From Desulfobulbaceae bacterium UBA2775 (GTDB taxonomy: Bacteria; Desulfobacterota; Desulfobulbia; Desulfobulbales; Desulfocapsaceae), in NCBI GenBank assembly GCA_002352445.1, contig DEIL01000274.1:1-21436 (forward strand): a stretch of 21,436 nt of DNA. Reading direction: 5' to 3'. The notes beneath the pieces are model-generated. The model worked only from the letters and a program-made list of their open reading frames with translations, made no database searches and was not told the origin of the DNA. This document shows positions 1 through 6,374 of the stretch, in pieces (position 1 is the stretch's first letter; every line of letters starts with the position of its first letter). A program made the position numbers and the translations under genes.

Positions 1-126
1 GAAAGGATGGTAGAACTCATGGAAAAAGCCGGCTTTGTGATTACCACAAATGAGGTCTCGGCTGCCAATCCGGAGTTGGTCTGGATGGTTGGTCGGACAG
101 ATAAAGAGGCGGCTGGTGTTCGATAA
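1..126 (+). CDS. Partial CDS, C-terminus of a probable SAM-dependent methyltransferase
   Basis: An open frame enters from the left edge and ends at TAA 124-126, giving about 41 residues. The visible tail contains MEKAGFVI, then ANPELVWMVGR. A 'helix, then AGF, then beta strand, then aromatic-rich end' pattern resembles the last strands of class I SAM-dependent methyltransferases. No catalytic motif lies inside the window, so the assignment rests only on this tail and on context: methyltransferases often sit beside carrier-protein and NodB-deacetylase genes in aryl-polyene or flexirubin-like clusters. The next gene starts inside this one, either 11 bases before its end (GTG 116) or 77 bases before (ATG 50), so the two are probably co-transcribed and translationally coupled. 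It could instead be another enzyme with a similar C-terminal fold. Confidence 0.4.
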   Translation, partial: ERMVELMEKAGFVITTNEVSAANPELVWMVGRTDKEAAGVR

Positions 127-922
127 CGTTGCTAAGATATCTTTTTCTCTGGCTGAGAAAACCGGTTTCATCGCTTTGGGGATGGCTTTCCTGCTATTTT
201 TTATTTATTCCCCCCTGGCAATTATTCCACTATTCCTCTTTCTTCTGCTCTGTTTCGGGGCACCCTTTTTTCCTGGATTTGGTTTCTTTCTGCCTATCAT
301 CAGCCGAGGTCCGGCGGGAATGGAGAGTATTGCCCTTACATTTGACGATGGCCCATCCCCATCATCTACCCCGATTTTGCTTGATCTACTGGATCGTCAC
401 AGTCTGCAGGCCACATTTTTCGTGGTGGGGGAAAAAGCGGCAAAATATCCGCATCTGATCACAGATATTCTTGCCCGGGGGCACAGCATAGGCAATCATT
501 CCTGGAACCACGACTATTTTCTTATGCTGCGGCGACAAAAAAACCTGCAGAGGGATATCCATAATACTCAGGAAATCTTAAAAGGGTCAGGAATACAACC
601 TCTTGTTTTTCGTCCACCCGTGGGCATCAGCAGTCCTCGTCTTTGGAAGGCGTTAAAAGAGGAAGGCCTTATCACAGTTACCTACAGCTGTCGTGCCTTT
701 GACCGGGGAAATCGGAATATCCAAAATCTTGGTGGAAAAATTCTCAAACATTTGCAACCCGGTGATATTGTAATGCTCCACGACCTTGCACCACATAAGA
801 AAAACCAGCTGAACTATTGGCAAAAAGAACTTGACTGCCTCTTTAGTACTTTAACCCTGGATTTTAATCCTGTTCCTTTGGAACAACTCATCCAGCAACC
901 TGTAATGAGGTTTATAAATTGA
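116..922 (+). CDS. Membrane-anchored polysaccharide deacetylase (NodB homology domain)
   Basis: A carbohydrate esterase family 4 (NodB) protein that would remove acyl groups from an N-acetylated sugar or related substrate in a metal-dependent reaction. All core motifs are visible (numbering from ATG 50): TFDDG with D99/D100, the metal-binding HSWNH at 150-154, RPPVG at 188-192 and LHD at 243-245. Residues about 38-80 form one or two hydrophobic segments, so the enzyme is probably held in the inner membrane. I prefer the GTG at 116: AAAGAGG lies at 103-109 with good spacing, and the overlap with the upstream gene falls to 11 bases. ATG 50 gives 290 residues but a 77-base overlap. The gene lies between a methyltransferase-like end and a broken acyl carrier protein gene, which suggests a role in a lipid or polyene pathway rather than cell-wall turnover. 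The substrate cannot be read from the sequence. Confidence 0.85.
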   Translation: MFDNVAKISFSLAEKTGFIALGMAFLLFFIYSPLAIIPLFLFLLLCFGAPFFPGFGFFLPIISRGPAGMESIALTFDDGPSPSSTPILLDLLDRHSLQATFFVVGEKAAKYPHLITDILARGHSIGNHSWNHDYFLMLRRQKNLQRDIHNTQEILKGSGIQPLVFRPPVGISSPRLWKALKEEGLITVTYSCRAFDRGNRNIQNLGGKILKHLQPGDIVMLHDLAPHKKNQLNYWQKELDCLFSTLTLDFNPVPLEQLIQQPVMRFIN

Positions 923-1137
923 ACCTTTTAAGCTTGTTGTAAATCTGAGTCTGTTAATTCGTGATGATCCCCTGATAGGGCCCGGTTCCCCTCTGGGAAC
1001 TGACTCTCTGGATGCACTCGAGATTGCTGTAACCATTCAACAGGAATATGGTGTGAGAATGGACCCGGAAAACACAAGCCGAATCGTTTTGTCAGTCTTT
1101 GGCAACTCCTGCTGAATATATCAAAGAGAATGAATAG
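918..1137 (+). pseudogene. Acyl carrier protein gene, frameshifted and without a normal start codon
   Basis: From 918 the frame reads IEPFKLVVNLSLLI, then GPGSPLGTDSLDALEIAV, then QQEYGVRMDPENTS. This is the helix I, DSLD phosphopantetheine-attachment site (Ser codon 1005-1007) and helix II/III pattern of acyl carrier proteins. The frame then runs out at a TGA near 1115. In the next frame, from about 1081, the expected ACP ending appears: ESFCQSLATPAEYIKENE, with stop TAG 1135-1137. One surplus base near 1080 explains both halves. At the 5' end, TAA 915-917 is followed directly by ATT, and no ATG, GTG or TTG fits. The gene therefore has two lesions, or an ATT start plus one frameshift or sequencing error. 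It begins inside the deacetylase stop region, so it was the next gene of the same operon. Confidence 0.7.
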
Positions 1138-1318
1138 AAATGCATTCTCGGACAGGCTCCTGGCATTCTTTCTCTGGAATATCGAGAGATGGAATCCATC
1201 TACCTTGACCTGAAAGATAATATACTGTATTTACATGCCCACAAGTAGGAACAGATAGTAGATAAATGAGATAAAAGGTCAGACCGGCCGCCTTGGTCAA
1301 GTGGCAGAAAAAAATAAA
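1138..1318. other. Gap between the broken ACP gene and the tRNA terminator; no gene recognised
   Basis: No convincing start codon with a ribosome binding site is visible on either strand. A 34-codon open stretch follows the ACP stop in the same frame (1138 to a TAG near 1247) and reads somewhat protein-like (ILGQAPGILSLEYREMESIY), but it has no start. It may be a remnant of the next gene in the decayed cluster. Confidence 0.3.
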
Positions 1319-1355
1319 AAAGGGATTACAGATAGAAATAGTCTGCAATCCCTTT
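1309..1355 (-). terminator. Intrinsic terminator of tRNA-Cys
   Basis: On the minus strand, arms at 1342-1355 and 1319-1332 pair over 14 positions. One of these is a G-U wobble in the minus-strand RNA. The loop is nine bases (1333-1341), and a T-rich run corresponding to 1309-1321 follows. It lies just downstream of the tRNA-Cys 3' end, exactly where a terminator for this gene is expected. Confidence 0.85.
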
Positions 1356-1363
1356 GAAATTCA

Positions 1364-1439
1364 TGGAGGCGGCGATCGGAGTCGAACCGATGAATAATGG
1401 TTTTGCAGACCACTGCCTTAGCCACTTGGCTACGCCGCC
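1364..1439 (-). tRNA. tRNA-Cys (GCA)
   Basis: The reverse complement folds as a standard cloverleaf. The acceptor stem pairs GGCGGCG with CGCCGCC, the D-arm has GCCAAGTGGC, the anticodon loop is CTGCAAA with anticodon GCA (plus-strand positions 1404-1406), and the T-arm has GGTTCGACTCC. The 3' end reads T-CCA, so the discriminator is U73, the identity base recognised by cysteinyl-tRNA synthetase, and the CCA tail is encoded. The length is 76 bases. It is a monocistronic unit with its own promoter and terminator, divergent from the RNase III gene. Confidence 0.96.
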
Positions 1440-1456
1440 GCACTGTTGAGGAAATC

Positions 1457-1484
1457 TTTATACCACAGTTTTAGTTTTTGACAA
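1457..1484 (-). promoter_or_regulatory. Sigma70-type promoter of tRNA-Cys
   Basis: Read on the minus strand: -35 TTGTCA (1479-1484), a 16-base spacer, and -10 TATAAA (1457-1462). This places the start site near 1450, about ten bases before the mature tRNA. The -35 box overlaps the AAGGGA ribosome-binding sequence of the divergent RNase III gene. Confidence 0.65.
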
Positions 1485-1499
1485 GGGAAATGTTTGAAA

Positions 1500-2231
1500 A
1501 TGGGTATGGATATTGATTCACTTGTTCGAATGAACAAAGAGACACTGAGCAGGTTTGAGAGAATAATTGATTACCGATTTACTGATCTGCGGCTGTTGCA
1601 GAGAGCGCTGGTACACTCTTCCTATGCTTTTGAACAATCCCAGGCCGGGCAGGACAATCAGACTCTGGAATTTCTCGGAGACGCTGTACTTGACCTGGTT
1701 GTTGGACATATTCTCTATCAGAAATATCCGAAGATGCGGGAAGGTGAATTGACCAGGCTGCGGTCTGCACTTGTTAATGAGACGCATCTTGCAAATATGG
1801 CAAGGGACATTGAGTTGGGTGAGTTTCTCTCTTTGGGCAGGGGAGAGGATGCGTCAAATGGAAGAAACAAATCCTCCATCCTCTCATGTGGCTATGAGGC
1901 TGTTATAGGGGCAATTTTTGAAGATACGGGATACCAGACTGTCTGTGAGCTTATTGAGAAATTTTTTATGCCCGCCATCGAAGGGAAAAAGGAAGAACTG
2001 TTAATTGCCGATGCAAAGAGCCGTCTGCAGGAAGTTTTGCAGGACAAATATAATGAAGGCCCTTTATATATAGTTGAGGCTGAAGAAGGGCCATCACATC
2101 AAAAACTGTTCACTATCGCGGCTCATTTCCATGGGACGGTGTTGGGCACGGGGCAGGCCGGTTCGAAAAAAGAGGCAGAGCAGAGAGCGGCTGCCGCAGC
2201 CCTTGAAAAACTGCAGAATGACTCCGCATAG
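1500..2231 (+). CDS. rnc: Ribonuclease III with an altered active site
   Basis: An endonuclease for double-stranded RNA that acts in rRNA and mRNA processing. Numbered from TTG 1494, residues 17-165 are the RNase III domain with the LEFLGDAVL signature (E59, D63), and residues about 168-242 are a double-stranded RNA-binding domain ending with SKKEAEQRAAAAALEKL. The length (243-245 residues) is normal. ATG 1500 lies 11 bases after AAGGGA 1483-1488; TTG 1494 and ATG 1506 are also possible. The oddity is in the second metal-binding motif: E. coli ILADTVEA aligns with ILSCGYEA here, so the Asp equivalent to D114 is C132 (TGT 1887-1889), while the Glu equivalent to E117 is kept (E135). E. coli E38 aligns with Q56. 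The gene leads a tight plus-strand set with a radical SAM gene and an ABC-F gene. Confidence 0.95.
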   Translation: MGMDIDSLVRMNKETLSRFERIIDYRFTDLRLLQRALVHSSYAFEQSQAGQDNQTLEFLGDAVLDLVVGHILYQKYPKMREGELTRLRSALVNETHLANMARDIELGEFLSLGRGEDASNGRNKSSILSCGYEAVIGAIFEDTGYQTVCELIEKFFMPAIEGKKEELLIADAKSRLQEVLQDKYNEGPLYIVEAEEGPSHQKLFTIAAHFHGTVLGTGQAGSKKEAEQRAAAAALEKLQNDSA

Positions 2232-2236
2232 GCAAT

Positions 2237-3247
2237 ATGGCTCTGGTAATCCCCATTTTTATTCCCCATCGCGGATGTCCGCATCAATGTCTTTTTTGCA
2301 ACCAGCAGTCGATTACAGGCCAGGATGACAGGGATCGGCCTGTAGAGGAAGAGATAGTCCGGACCATTGAGGAGTGGCTGGCACGGAGCCGTGGGCGAAA
2401 CGAGGTTCAGGTTGCCTTTTACGGGGGATCATTTACCTGTCTTGCCATGGAGGAGCAGATTGGTATGCTGTCGCCTGTCTCCCCATTTATCGACTCTGGA
2501 CTGGTAACATCCATTCGCCTTTCAACACGGCCTGACTGTATCGATCGGGATATCTGCAATTTCTTACAGGAGTTCAGGGTGAAGACTGTGGAGCTTGGTG
2601 TGCAGTCTCTGAATGACCATGTTCTTAGAAAATCCCGACGTGGTCACACTGTTCTGCAAAGTAGAGAAGCGGTAAAAATACTGCGGGGGGCCGGCATGCA
2701 GGTGGGAGTTCAACTTATGGTTGGTTTGCCCTCTGAGACTACGGTCTCATTTCTACAGGGTATTGATGAAGTTATACGGCTGCAGCCCGATTTTGTCCGT
2801 CTATATCCGGTGGTTGTTGTGAAAAATTCCGGACTGGAAGATCTCTATCATCAGGGAGTGTATCATCCCCTTTCCCTGAACAAAGCAGTAGCGTTGTCAA
2901 TAAAAGGGTATTCACGTCTGGCAGGGGCGGCAATTCCGGTTGTACGTATGGGACTGCAACCTTCCAAATCTCTGGAGGAGAGTATTGTTGACGGACCTTA
3001 CCATCCCTCCTTTGGCGAGCTTGTTAAATCAAGAATCTGGTTTAGACAGATTCGAAAAAAGCTGAATACTCTGCTTCCTGAAGAAAAAGTGACAATATTT
3101 GTCTCTCACCGTGATCTTTCGGCGGTAAACGGGATGAAAAGACAGAATATCAAGCGATTGATCGAGCTGGGGTTTGGTGATCGTTTCGGAATAACAGCAG
3201 ATAAAAGTATGGAACGAGGTAGTATCAGGTATGATTTCGATCAATAA
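2237..3247 (+). CDS. Elp3-like radical SAM protein
   Basis: A 336-residue radical SAM enzyme. The CX3CX2C cluster is C14, C18 and C21 within GCPHQCLFC and would hold a [4Fe-4S] cluster that cleaves S-adenosylmethionine. It is followed by the AFYGGSF glycine motif near residue 62, LSTRPDCID, VELGVQSLND near 118-127 and QLMVGLPSE near 156-164, which is the order seen in the Elp3/COG1243-type radical SAM core. It is shorter than true Elp3, has no GNAT acetyltransferase domain, and residues beyond about 270 match nothing I recognise. The start follows the RNase III stop by five bases, and its end overlaps the ABC-F gene by 17 bases, so the three genes form one operon. A tRNA or other RNA-related substrate is a reasonable inference from family and neighbours, but it is not shown by the sequence. 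Confidence 0.85.
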   Translation: MALVIPIFIPHRGCPHQCLFCNQQSITGQDDRDRPVEEEIVRTIEEWLARSRGRNEVQVAFYGGSFTCLAMEEQIGMLSPVSPFIDSGLVTSIRLSTRPDCIDRDICNFLQEFRVKTVELGVQSLNDHVLRKSRRGHTVLQSREAVKILRGAGMQVGVQLMVGLPSETTVSFLQGIDEVIRLQPDFVRLYPVVVVKNSGLEDLYHQGVYHPLSLNKAVALSIKGYSRLAGAAIPVVRMGLQPSKSLEESIVDGPYHPSFGELVKSRIWFRQIRKKLNTLLPEEKVTIFVSHRDLSAVNGMKRQNIKRLIELGFGDRFGITADKSMERGSIRYDFDQ

Positions 3248-5228
3248 TCTGGATTTGCGGTTTGGCAAGAAACATCTGTTCAATGATATTTCCGTGCAGG
3301 TATATCACGGTAACCGAATAGGACTGGTAGGGGTAAATGGTTCCGGTAAATCGACGTTACTGAAGATCATGGCCGGGATTTCAGCTACCGATGACGGGGT
3401 GGTCAGCAGATCAAAGTATTTCACTGTCGGTTATCTGCCCCAGGAATCAGATGATCTGCTGTCGGATAAATCCCTTTATGATGAGGCCGAAACAGCTTTT
3501 TCACACCTGCTGGAATTGCAGAAAGAGGCTGTCGTTCTCAATGAGAAAATGGGCGGAGCTGGTGCTGAATCGGCTGACTTTCAGAAGCTGCTTCGACGTC
3601 AGGGAGAGATCCAGCATCAACTGGATGGCAGCGATATCTATGCCATACGTGGAAAAATTGAGAAGGTGCTGAATGGCCTGGGGTTTTTGCAGGAAGATCT
3701 GGAAAAACCGGTTTCGTCTTTTTCCGGAGGTTGGCAGATGAGGTTAAAGCTGGCCAAAATGCTGCTCGAAGCACCTTCTCTATTGCTCCTGGATGAACCT
3801 ACAAACCACCTTGATCTTGATTCTCTCACATGGGTTGAGCAGTTTCTGCGCTCATATAAAGGAGCGATGGTTATAATTTCCCATGATCGAACCTTCCTGG
3901 ATAAGACAACGGAGTTTATCTGGGAGATCAGTCTGGGCAGCCTGGATGTATATAAGGGGAATTACACTTACTATCTTAAAGAGAAGGCGGAACGGAGAGC
4001 CATTACTAAAAGTGCCTATGATAATCAGCAGGCTAAAATCAGGCAGACAATGCGGTTTGTTGAGAGGTTTCGAGCCAAATCGACCAAGGCAAAACAGGTG
4101 CAGAGTAGGGTAAAACAACTGGAAAAGATGGAGCGTATTGAACTGGAGAATGAAAATCGTCAGATTAAATTTTCTTTTCCTCCGGCGCCGCCATCGGGGC
4201 GGGATGTCCTTCAGGTTGACAATCTCAGTAAAAGTTATAATGGAAAGCCCGTCTTTACAGGTGCAGAGCTGATGCTCCATCGTGGGGATAAGGTTGCCGT
4301 TGTCGGGGTTAATGGTGCTGGCAAATCAACTTTCATAAAGATTCTTGCAGGGGAGATTGAACACGACTCCGGCACCGTTCGGCTGGGGGCAAATGTTGAG
4401 ATGTCTTACTTCGGCCAGCATCAGGCCCGGGAACTCTCTCCTCAATTTTCCGTTCTTGAAACCATGGTGCTGGGTGGTGAAGAGATGACCATTACCCGCA
4501 CCCGTTCTTTGCTGGGGGCTTTTCTCTTTCGGGGAGATGATGTTGATAAGAAAGTTGCCGTTCTCTCCGGCGGAGAAAAGAGTCGGCTGGCTCTTGCCAA
4601 AATGATTGCAACCCCTGCTAACTGCATGCTCCTGGATGAACCGACTAATCATCTGGATATGAGCTCCCAGGAGGTGTTGCAGGAGGCCATGGCTCAGTAT
4701 GATGGAACCATTATTGTTGTCTCCCATAATCGTTATTTTCTAGACTCTTTTGTAAATAAGGTGCTGGAAGTTAAAAATGGTCAAATAACTTTCCATGAAG
4801 GTAATGTGGCTGAGTATCTGCAAAAACAGGAATTGGATCGGGTCAGGGAAAAAGAGAGGGTGGAAAAGAACCGCGGTGCGTCTGCAAAAGATGAAAAAGA
4901 CACAGCATCGGAATTAAAAGAGGGGAGAAAGGAACGTAAAAGGCTGGAAGCCGAGAGACGACAGGAGCGAAGCAGGCGGGCCGGACAGTGGCTGAAAAAA
5001 GTTACAGAGGCGGAAAAAAAAGTAGAGCTGCTGGAACAGCAGAAAGAGGAGCTCGAAGGCCGTATGGCTGACCCGGAACTCTATTCAGATGAACATGGTT
5101 GGGCAGAGGCAGGCAGGGACTATGAGACATGCAAGCGGCGTCTTGAGCGCTGGTATGACACATGGGAAACTGCTCAGGAAAAAGTTGAGGAGATTGACGC
5201 ACAACTTGATATGAAAAATCCGGGTTAA
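3231..5228 (+). CDS. ABC-F family ATPase, probable YheS-like ribosome-associated factor
   Basis: A 665-residue protein with two ABC cassettes and no membrane domain, as in ABC-F translation factors that act at the ribosomal E site. Cassette 1 has Walker A GVNGSGKST (34-42), signature FSGGW (164-168) and Walker B LLLLDEPTNHLD (184-195). Cassette 2 has Walker A GVNGAGKST (359-367), signature LSGGEKSR (445-452) and MLLDEPTNHLD. Both catalytic Glu residues and both H-loops (ISHDR, VSHNR) are present. The interdomain linker at about 250-320 is rich in basic residues, including RAKSTKAKQVQSRVKQLEKM, as in the YheS group. Residues about 535-660 form a charged coiled coil, as in Uup/YheS-type proteins. 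The start overlaps the radical SAM gene by 17 bases. It converges with the next gene, leaving only three bases between their stops. Confidence 0.93.
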   Translation: MISINNLDLRFGKKHLFNDISVQVYHGNRIGLVGVNGSGKSTLLKIMAGISATDDGVVSRSKYFTVGYLPQESDDLLSDKSLYDEAETAFSHLLELQKEAVVLNEKMGGAGAESADFQKLLRRQGEIQHQLDGSDIYAIRGKIEKVLNGLGFLQEDLEKPVSSFSGGWQMRLKLAKMLLEAPSLLLLDEPTNHLDLDSLTWVEQFLRSYKGAMVIISHDRTFLDKTTEFIWEISLGSLDVYKGNYTYYLKEKAERRAITKSAYDNQQAKIRQTMRFVERFRAKSTKAKQVQSRVKQLEKMERIELENENRQIKFSFPPAPPSGRDVLQVDNLSKSYNGKPVFTGAELMLHRGDKVAVVGVNGAGKSTFIKILAGEIEHDSGTVRLGANVEMSYFGQHQARELSPQFSVLETMVLGGEEMTITRTRSLLGAFLFRGDDVDKKVAVLSGGEKSRLALAKMIATPANCMLLDEPTNHLDMSSQEVLQEAMAQYDGTIIVVSHNRYFLDSFVNKVLEVKNGQITFHEGNVAEYLQKQELDRVREKERVEKNRGASAKDEKDTASELKEGRKERKRLEAERRQERSRRAGQWLKKVTEAEKKVELLEQQKEELEGRMADPELYSDEHGWAEAGRDYETCKRRLERWYDTWETAQEKVEEIDAQLDMKNPG

Positions 5229-5231
5229 ATC

Positions 5232-6371
5232 CTATTTGTCGGTCGCGAGCAGTTGGTCTTCCGCCCTGACAATCTTTTGGTCAACCTGTCCGTAATTAAA
5301 GAGCAGCATATAAAGCAGCCAGCCGTAGCAGAAAACAGCTGCAATGGCTATGAGTGGAAAAAAATATCCCAGCGGGCAGAGGATGAGAACGGTGAGCCAG
5401 TGGAGCAGGATCACTTTCCGGGAATGCAACTGGATCGGGAAATCTCCATGCCGGCTGATAACCGCAAGTCCGCTGAGGTTCCAGCCGTAAAGAGCGGTAA
5501 ATGCATGCATCCTCAGAAGTGGCAGGGTTTCCTGTGGGTTGTAGTCAACAGAAAATTCCAGAAGAATATAGATAATACCGGTGATCGCTGTAATCACCAG
5601 AAAGAAAATCCCCGAAGTAAGAAAGGCCTTTTGCTGCAACCGTACACCCTGGTGCAGGTATAAATAGAGAATAAAAGAGACGGTGAAAAACAGTATTGTG
5701 GCTATGGCAACCTGGGGCAGGAACCAGTTGGCAAGAATAAAGAGAAAGAAAATGATAACCCCGAGATTTATTATCCAGAAAGAAACCTCTTTGAGCATAC
5801 AGGTGAGTGGTTGACATTCTTCCTTCATCAGGGAGAAAATAACCGACATGCTGATAAGTGAAATAGGGAAGGAAAAGCCGAGAAAAAAGGTGTCCAGTTT
5901 CAGTTTGTCCAGAGTAACCCAGTGACCATAAACGGAGTTGAGAGTGGCAGGGATCGAGATAAACAGCCCCAGAGAGAGGCAGAGGAGAGCGGCTTGATGG
6001 AATTTTCTTGCAGTACTTTCACCGGATGAAAAGAGCCCCCTTGGAAGGCAACTGCCGAAGTGCTGTACGCGCACTGTCTCAGTGATTGCTGCCAGTGCCA
6101 GAGGGATTATCAGGGTAAGTGCATACCACTCCAGAAAGGCACAGAAGGCAAAACTTACGGTAAGCAGAAGGAAAAGGAGAGCTTTGGGGCTTAAGTTTTG
6201 TCTGCCCTCTGTGAAATAGATAAGCAGAGTGCCACCACCGCAGAGATTGAAGAGAAAAATATGTAAGCGCTCAAAGTTCAGCACCTCCGGCGGGATAAGG
6301 TGATGGAGAAAACCGCATGTTAAGGCTGTGGTCATAATGACCCAGAATGTTGCTTTTAATTTCCTGCTCAT
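5232..6371 (-). CDS. Polytopic inner-membrane protein of unknown function
   Basis: A 379-residue, strongly hydrophobic protein with roughly ten to twelve predicted membrane segments joined by short loops; I do not recognise the family. Some histidines sit near membrane boundaries: HH near residues 23-24, RMHAFTALYGWNLSG near 290, and HSRK...LLHW near 318-328. A cofactor or metal site is possible but unproven. The start ATG lies three bases after the stop of the SRPBCC-SDR gene, with only a weak, distant AGGA, so translation is probably coupled to that gene. Candidate roles would be transport or modification linked to the upstream fusion enzyme. Confidence 0.8.
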   Translation of the reverse strand: MSRKLKATFWVIMTTALTCGFLHHLIPPEVLNFERLHIFLFNLCGGGTLLIYFTEGRQNLSPKALLFLLLTVSFAFCAFLEWYALTLIIPLALAAITETVRVQHFGSCLPRGLFSSGESTARKFHQAALLCLSLGLFISIPATLNSVYGHWVTLDKLKLDTFFLGFSFPISLISMSVIFSLMKEECQPLTCMLKEVSFWIINLGVIIFFLFILANWFLPQVAIATILFFTVSFILYLYLHQGVRLQQKAFLTSGIFFLVITAITGIIYILLEFSVDYNPQETLPLLRMHAFTALYGWNLSGLAVISRHGDFPIQLHSRKVILLHWLTVLILCPLGYFFPLIAIAAVFCYGWLLYMLLFNYGQVDQKIVRAEDQLLATDK

Positions 6372-6374
6372 ATT

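Noticed and set aside
1286..1306. Plus-strand stretch resembling a tRNA 5' half (TTGGTCAAGTGGCAG)
   Set aside because: Only the D-arm-like words match; no anticodon, T-arm or acceptor partner follows, so a tRNA remnant cannot be supported.
1121..1348. 75-codon minus-strand open frame next to tRNA-Cys
   Set aside because: It runs through the terminator hairpin of the tRNA, has no ribosome binding site and no recognisable pattern.
3852..4280. 142-codon minus-strand open frame inside the ABC-F gene
   Set aside because: It lies fully opposite a well-supported ABC-F coding sequence with conserved motifs; composition is that of an antisense shadow.
4326..4727. 133-codon minus-strand open frame inside the second ABC cassette
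   Set aside because: Antisense to Walker and signature motifs of the real gene; no ribosome binding site or family similarity.
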